From positions 17,838 through 81,837 of the forward strand of contig JANQLW010000075.1 of assembly GCA_028280405.1 (NCBI GenBank): DNA of 64,000 nt, read 5' to 3'. This document shows, piece by piece, positions 34,958 to 44,152 of this stretch. Below the pieces are notes generated by a model. It was not told where the DNA came from, did not search any database, and was given only the letters and a program-made list of their open reading frames with translations. The translations under genes and the position numbers were made by a program. Position 1 is the first letter of the stretch. Each line of letters begins with the position of its first letter. Source of the stretch: Bacteroidales bacterium. GTDB taxonomy: Bacteria; Bacteroidota; Bacteroidia; Bacteroidales; GCA-2711565.

Positions 34958-36646
34958 TCATAGTATAATAAACTTTTCACTTAGCCTTCCGTATTTACAA
35001 TCCAAGATAAGAAAATAAAATCCACCAGACAAGGTTTTCTTATCAATCCGGAAAGAATAATTTGATGCAGCTTGCTTTTGATCTACTAATACTTCTACAA
35101 TCTTACCTTCCAGGGTCATAATAAAAAGCTTAACATGCATTGATTCTTTGAGTTCATAAAAAACTTTTGCAGAACTAAGCGTAGGGCTTTGTCGTACTTT
35201 TTCCAGTTTTACTTTTGAACGTAATAAACTTAAATTTTCTTCAATACTTATTCCATGTTCATGTGATTCATAAGCACCAATATCGTATGCTCCTGCGTAG
35301 GGCCTGGTTTTCCCATCAATATCAGTCGTAAGATCAAAATTGGACATATCCAAACCTGCATTAACAGCAGGGGATAAAGCTTCTAAATCATAATTATCAT
35401 TATCAGGATGAATAAACTGAACATCAGCCTGGTCATTTGTATGATAAAAATTTGACTTCTGATAGCTTATAAGATTGGAAATATTCATATAAGACAATTC
35501 GTTATCTCCTCCCAAAACACTTGCAGCACCAGGTTCACTAATGATATTATTATAAATCTTATAAGAGTTTATTGACACATTAGTAAGTTTCATCCCATGG
35601 GTCTTAGGGGAAATAATTGTATTATTATAGATAAGTATTTCAGAGCCGGCCTCAGTATCTACATGCCCAACCCATATTCCATGTTTGGGGTTTGAAGTTG
35701 CACTACCTTCAGGTTTAAAGGTTTTTCCGGCTCTTACGATTAAATTATTATAAACCTTGTGGTTTCCCAGCCCTAAAATATCAATACCATCTCCTTTTCC
35801 GTCGAAAATCTTATTATTGTAACAATTGCAACTACTGCCGCCACCTATTAAAATGCCACTCATTTGCCCATCTGTTTCTCTATAACTATCTTGTCTGATT
35901 GTATTATTATATATAGCACAATCTTTAGTTGCAGAACTTACCTGGATTCCATCCCAACCTGTATTTTCTACGATATTATTATAAACCTGAACACCTTCTA
36001 TTACATGAGGTAAAACCTCCGTACCGCTACAGCCTGAAGTATATACTGTTTGTCCTGTATATTTTGAGCTCCCGATATACATTCCTTCATCACTTATATC
36101 ATGAAAATAACAATCGTGTATGCTTAAATTATACATGGTAAATTTATCTCTGGTAGCAGCAAATGAACAATCCCCATTGATATCGGGTTCTGTTTTTGCG
36201 TAAAGCCCCGCAGTATGAATATTGGAAACTTCAATATTTTCAATTTCTACATCTGTGCTCATATTATCAACACTTACTCCTGTACCACTGGTATTCGTGT
36301 TTTCCCTGACATAAAATCCATAGGTATATGAAGCATGTCCCTTTCCTGTAAACTTGATGTATTTACAGGTTTGAAATTTAATGGCATACCAATGATTTGT
36401 ACTAAACTCAACCTGTCCACCATCATTGATAATGACTACAGGATTACCCTGTGCTCCTTCTATATTTCTAAATAAAATATAATCTCTTTGTCCTGCCTGA
36501 ACTTTTATAGTATCCCCCGGATTAATATCTGTCCCATCTACCACCGTTTTCTTTAAACCCACTTTTAGATGGTCTTCTTCAGCATAAAGGCTTAAAAAAG
36601 AACACAAATAAAGAACTATAGAAAACAATAGGCTATATCTTAACAT
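34958..36646 (-). CDS. Secreted right-handed beta-helix protein with type IX sorting-like end
   Basis: 562 residues. Signal peptide (1-22). About 40-430 consists of parallel beta-helix rungs with recurring YNN-type turns (IYNNTIRQDSYRE, CYNNKIFDGKGDGIDI, VYNNLIVRAGK, IYNNTIISPKTHG). Then a linker with DIGAYESHEHG and a C-terminal beta-sandwich (MHVKLFIMTLEGKIVEVLVD ... LSGGFYFLILDCKYGRLSEK) like type IX secretion CTDs. Its place among glycosyltransferases suggests a polysaccharide lyase, epimerase or binding protein; no catalytic residues can be assigned by eye. Confidence 0.83.
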   Translation of the reverse strand: MLRYSLLFSIVLYLCSFLSLYAEEDHLKVGLKKTVVDGTDINPGDTIKVQAGQRDYILFRNIEGAQGNPVVIINDGGQVEFSTNHWYAIKFQTCKYIKFTGKGHASYTYGFYVRENTNTSGTGVSVDNMSTDVEIENIEVSNIHTAGLYAKTEPDINGDCSFAATRDKFTMYNLSIHDCYFHDISDEGMYIGSSKYTGQTVYTSGCSGTEVLPHVIEGVQVYNNIVENTGWDGIQVSSATKDCAIYNNTIRQDSYRETDGQMSGILIGGGSSCNCYNNKIFDGKGDGIDILGLGNHKVYNNLIVRAGKTFKPEGSATSNPKHGIWVGHVDTEAGSEILIYNNTIISPKTHGMKLTNVSINSYKIYNNIISEPGAASVLGGDNELSYMNISNLISYQKSNFYHTNDQADVQFIHPDNDNYDLEALSPAVNAGLDMSNFDLTTDIDGKTRPYAGAYDIGAYESHEHGISIEENLSLLRSKVKLEKVRQSPTLSSAKVFYELKESMHVKLFIMTLEGKIVEVLVDQKQAASNYSFRIDKKTLSGGFYFLILDCKYGRLSEKFIIL

Positions 36647-36665
36647 TACTTAAATTTTAAATCGT

Positions 36666-37862
36666 TTATTTTCCTCTTTTTGCTCTTTCCCAATTAACGG
36701 ATTGCTTTCCTTTTAAAAATCTTCGTAAACCCAGGTATACAGATAAGTTCATAATAAAGAAATAATAAGGAATAAAAAGAATCTTTACTTTAATTTCTTT
36801 ATTTTCAAAATACCAACCTAATAAGGCAAATAAATAAAAGGCTGCCTGGCCCCAAAATAAATAAGTAAATACATCTTCAAAATTCATAAATCCTGAATGA
36901 TAAGTAATCATTGTATTCAGAATTAATAATAGAGGTAAGGCAAGTGGTGCCAGGGTCCATCTTAATACCCGATGAGAAATATATTGGAATGAAAGTAATC
37001 CGTATTTAAAAACATTCAGTAAAGCAGACAATCTCAATATCGATTGGATTCCTCCGGCAGAAATCCTGACTTTTCGCTTTAATTCTTCCTTTACATTTGC
37101 TGAAGAAGTTTCTATGGCATAAGCTTCCGGGTCATATTGAATGGTATATCCTTTCATTGCTACTCTTAATGAAATGATAAAATCATCTAATAACGTATCC
37201 TTTTCTACATGTTGGAATAATTCCGTGCGAATAGCAAATAGTTCACCGGCAGCACCTACAACACTATATAATTCGGCATCCCATTTCTTAAGGGTTGATT
37301 CATACTTCCAGTATATACCCTCTGTTCCTGCTGCAGTATCCTTATCTTTTTCATAAATTCTTTTTTCCCCGGATACACAGCCAACTTTGGGGTCACTAAA
37401 TAAGTTCACAATTCTACGAATAGACTTTTTACCTAACATTGTATTTCCATCAGAAAAAATTACAATCGGAGATTTTACAAATTCCATTCCCCGGTTCATT
37501 GCTCCAATTTTTCCACCTCTGGCATCTTCATGATATACTTCAATTCCCTGATCAGCATATTTTTTTAATATGTCAGGGGTTCCATCATCTGATCCATCGG
37601 TAACCCATACCTGTTTTACTTTGTCTTTAGGATATTCAAGGCTTAAAGAATTGGCTACCTTATCATCAATATAATCCTTTTCATTATAAGCTGCTACAAA
37701 TAAAGTGACTTCGGGTTCATAACCTTTTTCGCGTTGCGGTTTTCTACCGAATTTAAATATTCGTTTGAGTTTTACCAATGCAAATAATAAAATACCATAT
37801 CCTATATAAGCATAGAAAACGATAAAAAGTAAAAACCAAAATAAGATTTTCAGTGTGAGCAT
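36666..37862 (-). CDS. Membrane glycosyltransferase family 2
   Basis: 398 residues. N-terminal TM helix (ILFWFLLFIVFYAYIGYGIL), GT-A domain (VTLFVAAYNEKDYID, WVTDGSDDGTPDIL, GGKIGAMNRGMEF, SPIVIFSDGNTML with the metal-binding DG, and DTLLDDFIISLRV), then three C-terminal TM helices. KRKVRISAGG occupies the acceptor-side position of the QxxRW motif. Likely elongates the polymer on the cytoplasmic face. Donor and linkage unknown. Confidence 0.88.
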   Translation of the reverse strand: MLTLKILFWFLLFIVFYAYIGYGILLFALVKLKRIFKFGRKPQREKGYEPEVTLFVAAYNEKDYIDDKVANSLSLEYPKDKVKQVWVTDGSDDGTPDILKKYADQGIEVYHEDARGGKIGAMNRGMEFVKSPIVIFSDGNTMLGKKSIRRIVNLFSDPKVGCVSGEKRIYEKDKDTAAGTEGIYWKYESTLKKWDAELYSVVGAAGELFAIRTELFQHVEKDTLLDDFIISLRVAMKGYTIQYDPEAYAIETSSANVKEELKRKVRISAGGIQSILRLSALLNVFKYGLLSFQYISHRVLRWTLAPLALPLLLILNTMITYHSGFMNFEDVFTYLFWGQAAFYLFALLGWYFENKEIKVKILFIPYYFFIMNLSVYLGLRRFLKGKQSVNWERAKRGK

Positions 37863-37872
37863 AATGGATAAT

Positions 37873-38700
37873 TTAGTTATTCTTTATTGCAAGCATGTTA
37901 AATGAATCTATTTTAGAAAATTCAAAGCTGGCATATGTAGTTAGCAATTTTTGTAATGATTCCTTGTCTGTATGTTTTATTTCGATAATTAAAGATAATT
38001 CTTTTTCCGAAGCTATTAAACTCTTCATTCCATTTATTACTTCCGTTTCCATTCCTTCAACATCCATTTTAATTAAAATATTATTAGCGCTTTTTATCTC
38101 ATCCAGAAATAATTCATCAAATTTTTTGATCCGTACATTCCTGAGTTCTGATTTATAATTAATTCGATGAATGCTTGCCGATCCTGTATTAAAATGGTTA
38201 TAATAAAAATCTACAGTTTTTGTTTGATCTCCTATACCGTATCTGAATGCTTTAATCTGTTTTTTGTAATTATTCAATTCGATGTTTCTTAGCAAAGCAT
38301 TGTAATTATCCACTACCGGCTCAAATGCCAGAACTTCTTTGGCACCACTATTAATAGCAATCAGGCTATAAATACCGGTATTAGCCCCAATATCTAATAC
38401 CAGGTCTATATCAGAACACAGAGTTTTGAATTTTCTAATAACTTTTCTTTCATAGGCCTTATTAGCCATTTTAAAATCCATAGTTCCTCTTCGAAGCAGA
38501 TACTTTCCAAAATGAGTATTTACAATTAGATCCCGTTTATTACTACGGCGTGTGAATATATACTTGATTAAAGTGCCGGTTAGTTTAAGGTCATAATGAT
38601 TTTTAAAGTCAATAACATAGAGCCAAATGATAAAGACTTTTCTAAGATACCATTTGAGGTGATTCAGTTTCTGTATTATGATCTTTAAACCTTTTCCCAC
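37873..38700 (-). CDS. FkbM-family methyltransferase
   Basis: 275 residues. LVLDIGANTGIYSLIAINSG is the SAM-binding loop, followed by EVLAFEPVVDNYNALLRNIE and ILIKMDVEGMETEVINGM, the FkbM signature. FkbM enzymes O-methylate small molecules and sugars and are common in polysaccharide clusters. Its first 16 bases overlap the acyltransferase gene, so the two are coupled. Confidence 0.9.
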   Translation of the reverse strand: MGKGLKIIIQKLNHLKWYLRKVFIIWLYVIDFKNHYDLKLTGTLIKYIFTRRSNKRDLIVNTHFGKYLLRRGTMDFKMANKAYERKVIRKFKTLCSDIDLVLDIGANTGIYSLIAINSGAKEVLAFEPVVDNYNALLRNIELNNYKKQIKAFRYGIGDQTKTVDFYYNHFNTGSASIHRINYKSELRNVRIKKFDELFLDEIKSANNILIKMDVEGMETEVINGMKSLIASEKELSLIIEIKHTDKESLQKLLTTYASFEFSKIDSFNMLAIKNN

Positions 38701-39299
38701 TTTTTAGAATCAGGATTATATTGTTTAATAATCCTGGCCGGATTTCCAGCGACAATAGAGTAGGGAGGAACACTTTTGGTTACAACACTTCCTGCTGCAA
38801 CGATGGAATGTTTTCCAACCGTAACACCTGCAACTATGACCGCATTTGCTCCGATCCAGGCTTCATCTTCTATAGTTATTTGTGCTGTTGTTACAGGCTG
38901 ATCATGAATAGACATGCTAATATCTTCATAGCCATGATTTAAGCCCGAAGCTACAATATTCTGAGCAAACATAATATCATTACCAACTTTTATGGGGCCT
39001 ATCAAAGTATTACCCAATCCTATTCTGGTACCATTTCCAATAATAACGTCGCCAACACCGTTGTTAATGGTCGTAAAATCTTCAATAGTAGAGTAATTAC
39101 CCAGGTGAAAATTGTTCCATGGCAATACATCAATTCGGGTACGCTTTCTTATTCTTGCTCCTTTTCCCTTTTTATGAATAATAGGGTTCAAAAATAATCT
39201 AACCCATAATCTCGGGCGTGGTTGATTTTTAGGCGTAAGCGCCCAAATAGCCAGTTTCTTCAGTTTTGGATTGGATTTTATTTTTTCTTTTAAACTCAT
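38685..39299 (-). CDS. Hexapeptide-repeat O-acetyltransferase
   Basis: 204 residues. Left-handed beta-helix hexapeptides run from about 55 to 190 (DVIIGNGTRIGLGNTLIGPI, DEAWIGANAVIVAGVTVGKH, SIVAAGSVVTKSVPPYSIVA, GNPARIIKQY). The catalytic-type His is in SGLNHGYEDISM. It resembles WcaF/MaaA-type acetyltransferases that decorate exopolysaccharide sugars with acetyl-CoA. N-terminal basic stretch probably contacts the membrane. Confidence 0.88.
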   Translation of the reverse strand: MSLKEKIKSNPKLKKLAIWALTPKNQPRPRLWVRLFLNPIIHKKGKGARIRKRTRIDVLPWNNFHLGNYSTIEDFTTINNGVGDVIIGNGTRIGLGNTLIGPIKVGNDIMFAQNIVASGLNHGYEDISMSIHDQPVTTAQITIEDEAWIGANAVIVAGVTVGKHSIVAAGSVVTKSVPPYSIVAGNPARIIKQYNPDSKKWEKV

Positions 39300-39303
39300 A
39301 AAA

Positions 39304-40500
39304 TCAAACTTTACAAACTTTGTTTATCGCATTATAAATTTCTTTCACATTATTTTCCCAGGTGTGATTTCCGGCAAATTCTATTCTTCCTTTTTCTAAT
39401 TCAGGATTATGTTCCTTTAAAGCCTTATCGATCAAGATAATATATTCTTCTTTATTCATTGCCAGATAAACATAATTTTTAAAAACACCCATCGTTTCGG
39501 TCTTTGTAGCAACTGTTGGTTTTCCCATAGCCAGATATTCATCAATTTTCCGGGGATAATTCCCTATTGTTAAAGGATTTAATGCTTGAGGGTTTAAAGC
39601 TACATCAAAAGCCTTCAAATAATTCGGAAGCATTTCCATAGGTTTAGAACCGAGGAAATATACATTTTTCAGATTATGAAGATTACTGGCTCTAAATCGG
39701 TCATCTTCAGGCCCAACCAATACAAGACTCCATTCCGGTTTTGATTGAGCAATATATTCCAATATTTCCATATCCAATCTTGAACTTAACAAAGCACCTA
39801 TATAACCAATTATAGGTTTTTTAATATCATTGAATTCTTCAGGAAGTTCTTTTATCAAATCATTATCAAATATGGAAATATCACAGCCTTGTCCAACATA
39901 GTAGGAGTTTGGGTTCGCTTTTTCTGCAATTTGATTCAGGTAAACGGAATTAGAAACGACCAAATCAGATTTAGCCATCATCTGATCTTCCAGGTATGCA
40001 CCTTGTTTCTGGAAGAACTTGGTTTCACGCATATTATCCCTTGTATAGTAAACTGATACTTTAGGATTCAAATATTCTTTAAAATAAAAGGCTCTATGAA
40101 AATCACTATCGTTAAAAATAATATAATCCTCAAACCCTAATTCCTGAATCGCCCATTTTACCCTTTTGGCATATCGCTTATTATTGATCTTATTCAAAAA
40201 TTTAAATATAGATTTTGAACCTATCTGGCTAATAGGTTCTAAAACTGTACGGGGGCTTAAGCTCCACATATTTTTTTGGACTTCTTTTAATTCAGGGAGT
40301 TCACCGGAAATAACCTGTTTACGGTTAATGACCATAGGGTCCTTCCGGTCTCTCATCAGGGTACTTCTATTCATCGGATAATTGACATACAAGACCCTGT
40401 TGTTTTTTGCTATTTCATAAGCAAGGTTTACACAATTACTGCCTATTGGAGTATCCAGGCTTTGTAATCCCAGAATTATAAAGTCTTTATTTTTTATCAT
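39304..40500 (-). CDS. Glycosyltransferase (GT4/GT1-type), paralog A
   Basis: About 398 residues starting MIKNKDFIILGLQ, aligned with its neighbour's MIKDRDFIVYGLQ; an ATG at 40527 adds nine residues. GT-B fold: N-terminal domain with YVNYPMNRSTL and VVSNSVYLNQIAEKANPN, C-terminal donor domain with IIGYIGALLSSRLDMEILEY, LVLVGPEDDRF, VYFLGSKPMEMLPNYLKAFD and PRKIDEYLAMGKPTVATKTE. Clearly a tandem duplicate of the gene upstream, to which it is coupled by a 14-base overlap. Confidence 0.87.
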   Translation of the reverse strand: MIKNKDFIILGLQSLDTPIGSNCVNLAYEIAKNNRVLYVNYPMNRSTLMRDRKDPMVINRKQVISGELPELKEVQKNMWSLSPRTVLEPISQIGSKSIFKFLNKINNKRYAKRVKWAIQELGFEDYIIFNDSDFHRAFYFKEYLNPKVSVYYTRDNMRETKFFQKQGAYLEDQMMAKSDLVVSNSVYLNQIAEKANPNSYYVGQGCDISIFDNDLIKELPEEFNDIKKPIIGYIGALLSSRLDMEILEYIAQSKPEWSLVLVGPEDDRFRASNLHNLKNVYFLGSKPMEMLPNYLKAFDVALNPQALNPLTIGNYPRKIDEYLAMGKPTVATKTETMGVFKNYVYLAMNKEEYIILIDKALKEHNPELEKGRIEFAGNHTWENNVKEIYNAINKVCKV

Positions 40501-41713
40501 TTTGATCAGCCTTCTTTTTTTGAACAACTTCTATTTGATCATAGATCTTACTCACGAAATTCTCCCATGAGTGGGTTTTTGCATAGGCTATTCTGCTTTT
40601 CTCTAATTCCGGGGTATTTTCTTTCAATGCTTTATCAATCTCAACGATATACTCTTCCTTAGTCGATGGAAGATAAGTATAGTCTTTAAAATAAGCCATA
40701 AAAGTAGTTTTCGTAGCTACTGTCGGCTTCCCCATTGCCAGGTACTCATCTATTTTAAGTGGATAATTAACATCCGTGATCATATTTACTTTCTGAGGAT
40801 TTAATGCCACATCAAACCCTTTAATATAAGCTGCTAATTCATGCGGATCTTTTCTGCCAAGAAAATAAACATTATCTAATTGATGTAGTTTACTTTTCTT
40901 AAAGTCATCATCTTCAGGGCCAACAAGAACCAGGCTATACTCAGGCTTTTGCTCAGCTATATGAATAAGTACATCTATATCGAGCCTGATAGTTGTAAGA
41001 AAACCTACATAGCCAATAATTGGTTTTTTAGTGATTTCTTTTAAATCATCAGGGATTTCCAAAGATCCATCTTCATCATTATACATACTTAAATCACATC
41101 CCTGTCCAATCATGAATGAATTTGGATTGGTTTTTCTGCAATAGTTAGCAAAATAATCTGAATTTGCAACGGCAAAATCTGCTTTTGCAATGATTTGAGG
41201 TTGTAAGCGAGTACCATGACGTTTGTGGTAATCAACCAGAATAACGGCATCTCTTAAGAGATAAATAAAAATATCCGGCTTGAGTAATTCTTTAAAATAA
41301 AATCCATTATACATAGAATTATCATTAAAAAGAATTACATCTTTAAAATCTAATTTTGCGGCAGCTAATTTTACTTTTTTAGCAAATCTTTTGTCATTAA
41401 TTTTATTAAAGAAATTAAAAATAGCAGGGCTTTTAATCCAGTTAATTGATTCAAGCACTGTGCGGGGATATAAAACCCACATAGTATCATTTACCTGAAC
41501 CAGGTCAGGTTCATTCCCTTTCAGGATATTGATACGTTTTTGTACCTCGGGTTTATGTTTATCTTTTAATAATGAGCTTCTTTGTAAAGGAGGATTAACA
41601 AATAAAACTCTATTATTTTTAGAAATTTCAAGAGCAGTATATTTACAGGTACTGGCAATATTTAAATCCCATGGTTGTAGTCCATATACAATAAAATCTC
41701 TGTCTTTAATCAT
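40487..41713 (-). CDS. Glycosyltransferase (GT4/GT1-type), paralog B
   Basis: 408 residues, GT-B fold. Same blocks as the neighbour: FVNPPLQRSSLLKDKHKPEV, AVANSDYFANYCRKTNPNS, IIGYVGFLTTIRLDIDVLIH, LVLVGPEDDDFKKS and YPLKIDEYLAMGKPTVATKT. The two copies differ most in the N-terminal acceptor domain, suggesting different acceptors with similar donors. The C-terminus adds a charged tail (KKKADQNDKK). Confidence 0.87.
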   Translation of the reverse strand: MIKDRDFIVYGLQPWDLNIASTCKYTALEISKNNRVLFVNPPLQRSSLLKDKHKPEVQKRINILKGNEPDLVQVNDTMWVLYPRTVLESINWIKSPAIFNFFNKINDKRFAKKVKLAAAKLDFKDVILFNDNSMYNGFYFKELLKPDIFIYLLRDAVILVDYHKRHGTRLQPQIIAKADFAVANSDYFANYCRKTNPNSFMIGQGCDLSMYNDEDGSLEIPDDLKEITKKPIIGYVGFLTTIRLDIDVLIHIAEQKPEYSLVLVGPEDDDFKKSKLHQLDNVYFLGRKDPHELAAYIKGFDVALNPQKVNMITDVNYPLKIDEYLAMGKPTVATKTTFMAYFKDYTYLPSTKEEYIVEIDKALKENTPELEKSRIAYAKTHSWENFVSKIYDQIEVVQKKKADQNDKK

Positions 41714-41723
41714 AATGGCTTAT

Positions 41724-42878
41724 TTATTTCTTAGTATTCTCATAAACTTCTTCATACAATTTCAATACATTTTCAGCCATAGCTTTCCAGGAGAATTTTT
41801 CTGCCTGTTTAAGCCCGTCTTTGATCAATTGATTTCTGTATTCCTCATTCTGAAGTATTTTAAAGATACCCTTTGTAATTTCTTCAGGTAAATAAGGATC
41901 TACAATATGTGCCTTTCTTCCTGATATTTCGGGCATAGAAGATGTATTGGATGTAATGACCGGTGTTCCGCATCGCATTGCTTCAAGTATTGGAATTCCA
42001 AAGCTTTCTCGTAAAGAAGGATAAAGAAATAATTGGCAAAGATTATAAATAGCCGGTAAATCCGTATTTTTAATATAACCTGTTAGTTGTATATGGTTTA
42101 TTAAATCTGTATCACCAATATCGCTTAAAAGCTTTTCGAGATATGTTTTCCCAAAATCAAGCATAACCAGTGGAATTTTCTTATTACTCTGTTTTATAAA
42201 ATCTGAATAAGCTTTCAATACATTAGGAGTATTTTTCTTGGGGTCTGTATTTCCCAAGAAAAAAATAAACTCATCAGGCAAATTATAAAGCTCTTTTACC
42301 CTGTCTAATTCCGATTGATCGTCGATAGGTTTAAAATACTCACTCACCCCATTATAAACAGCTACTAATCTTTCATCTTCAGCAGGGTGCTTAAAGAATT
42401 TCTTAATACGGTCACGTTCAAAATTTGAGACGGTTATTATTTTTTTGCTTTTCTTTACATTTTTAGGGACAACATATCTACGGTACATATTTCCCATTTT
42501 TTGATACCAGGTGCCACCTTTTTTTAAAATGCTAATACTTTCCAGATAAATGATATCATGTAAAGTAATTATCAAAGGGATTTTGGTATTAACAGGAGCT
42601 GTATTACTGGTACAGTGTAAGATATCACACTCTTCAGCTTTGGCTGCTTTAGGCAAGGCAAATTGTTCCCAGGTAGGGTATGGGCCTCCGCTTAGTTCTA
42701 TAATTTTAAAATTTGAGGTAGATTGTAAACACTCTTTATCTTCATCGGGTTTTACAAAAACTACATACTCATTTTTTGTATCAATTTTTTGCAGGTTCTG
42801 GATAAGCTCTAAAGCTACCATATCCATTCCATGTTTTTTTGTGCGAAAAAGCCTTTGACCTTCTATACCAATTCTCAT
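41724..42878 (-). CDS. Glycosyltransferase family 4
   Basis: 384 residues, GT-B. MRIGIEGQRLFRTKKHGMD then CDILHCTSNTAPV and SKKIITVSNFERDRIKKFF in the acceptor domain; donor domain with FIFFLGNTDPKKNTPNVLKA, HIQLTGYIKNTDLPAIYNLC, LFLYPSLRESFGIPILEAMR (E-x7-E) and CGTPVITSNTSSMPEISG. This is a mannosyl- or glucosyltransferase-like retaining GT4. Same operon direction, 10 bases upstream of the paralog pair. Confidence 0.9.
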   Translation of the reverse strand: MRIGIEGQRLFRTKKHGMDMVALELIQNLQKIDTKNEYVVFVKPDEDKECLQSTSNFKIIELSGGPYPTWEQFALPKAAKAEECDILHCTSNTAPVNTKIPLIITLHDIIYLESISILKKGGTWYQKMGNMYRRYVVPKNVKKSKKIITVSNFERDRIKKFFKHPAEDERLVAVYNGVSEYFKPIDDQSELDRVKELYNLPDEFIFFLGNTDPKKNTPNVLKAYSDFIKQSNKKIPLVMLDFGKTYLEKLLSDIGDTDLINHIQLTGYIKNTDLPAIYNLCQLFLYPSLRESFGIPILEAMRCGTPVITSNTSSMPEISGRKAHIVDPYLPEEITKGIFKILQNEEYRNQLIKDGLKQAEKFSWKAMAENVLKLYEEVYENTKK

Positions 42879-42964
42879 TTGTAATAAATTATATCAATAA
42901 TCATAGAATTTTAACTAATTCTATTTAAATCTAATATATAATAAAAGCAGAAGCAAATAATCTT

Positions 42965-44146
42965 TTATTCAGCTTCTACTTTATTACTCGTATGTTCCGT
43001 ATGTATAAATTTCTTATTTGCTCCTTTAAGCTTTAATAATGACAGAAACATTAAAAAGAATGCTTTTGGTAATGTTAATACAGCATTTAAGGTTTTAAGA
43101 TTATAAAACTTTAATGGTATTGACAAAATAAAAGTCAAAACACATGCTCCCAACACAGCCAACCAGGTATAAATCCATTCAATTGGATTAAAAATCACTG
43201 ATAAGAAATTAATAATAAATAACAATCCTAATAACATTACCCTTGGAGGTTGGATGAATTGGATCGCTTTATCAAAATAATCTAAATTTCCTTTTAAAAT
43301 CAAATGTTTTAGGGATGTAAGAAAATCCTTACTGAAATAATGAAATTGTGCCGACAACCATCTTCTTCTCTGATTGGAAAACACTTCGGCTTTTTGTACC
43401 TTTTCATCATATACGTAAGCATCTTGTAAAAAATCAATTACCTTACGTTCTTTAAGCATACGTAATTCTATTTCTTTATCAAAACCTCCAATTGCTTTAA
43501 TCGACTTCATCATGGATTTAAAATATTGATAATCCATGGCCATTCCGGAACCTATTAATGCAGCTGATAATCCAACAACTCTATGGCCTTTCCTGAAAAT
43601 CCGATTATTAACTTCTTCACTAATGGCATCCAGAATCGCAAAACGGGTATTCATATTTTTGGCTACACGGTGACCCTGTACAGCCATAAAGCCTTTATTA
43701 AAAGAATTGTTCAGTTTAGAAATAAAACTGCTTTCCATAATATTATCAGCATCCAGCACCACCGCTACATCATAATCATCAGGAAGTTGTTCCATAGCTT
43801 TATTAAGCGCTTTTGATTTGGTACTTAAATCAAATGATACTTCAATCAGTTTTATGGGAAGTTTTCTTAATGTTGCTAAAGTTTCGGGCTTAAAAGAATC
43901 AGCAATCACAATAACGTCATAAAGTTCTGAAGGATAATCTTGTTTGAGAGCATCTTCTGCAACTTCAATGATTACCTGATCTTCTTTATACCCGGGTATC
44001 ATTACTGCATATGTTCTTTGAGTATTTTGAATAATTTTTCTTTTACGAATAGGGAATATACCAGCAAAAGCAAAAATAAATATATATAGGCTGGCAAATC
44101 CTAAATAAGCGACTAATACGAGTTGAATGATATCTATGATGGCCAT
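42965..44146 (-). CDS. Membrane glycosyltransferase family 2, tandem copy 1
   Basis: 393 residues. N-terminal TM helix, GT-A domain (YAVMIPGYKEDQVIIEVAED, VVLDADNIMESSFISKLN with D-x-D) and a QRRRW motif in SNQRRRWLSAQFHYF, the QxxRW hallmark of processive beta-glycosyltransferases. Then C-terminal TM helices (VMLLGLLFIINFLSVIF, IYTWLAVLGACVLTFILSIP, AFFLMFLSLLKLKG). About half the positions are shared with the next gene upstream. Polymer backbone synthesis is plausible. Confidence 0.88.
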   Translation of the reverse strand: MAIIDIIQLVLVAYLGFASLYIFIFAFAGIFPIRKRKIIQNTQRTYAVMIPGYKEDQVIIEVAEDALKQDYPSELYDVIVIADSFKPETLATLRKLPIKLIEVSFDLSTKSKALNKAMEQLPDDYDVAVVLDADNIMESSFISKLNNSFNKGFMAVQGHRVAKNMNTRFAILDAISEEVNNRIFRKGHRVVGLSAALIGSGMAMDYQYFKSMMKSIKAIGGFDKEIELRMLKERKVIDFLQDAYVYDEKVQKAEVFSNQRRRWLSAQFHYFSKDFLTSLKHLILKGNLDYFDKAIQFIQPPRVMLLGLLFIINFLSVIFNPIEWIYTWLAVLGACVLTFILSIPLKFYNLKTLNAVLTLPKAFFLMFLSLLKLKGANKKFIHTEHTSNKVEAE

Positions 44147-44152
44147 AATTTC

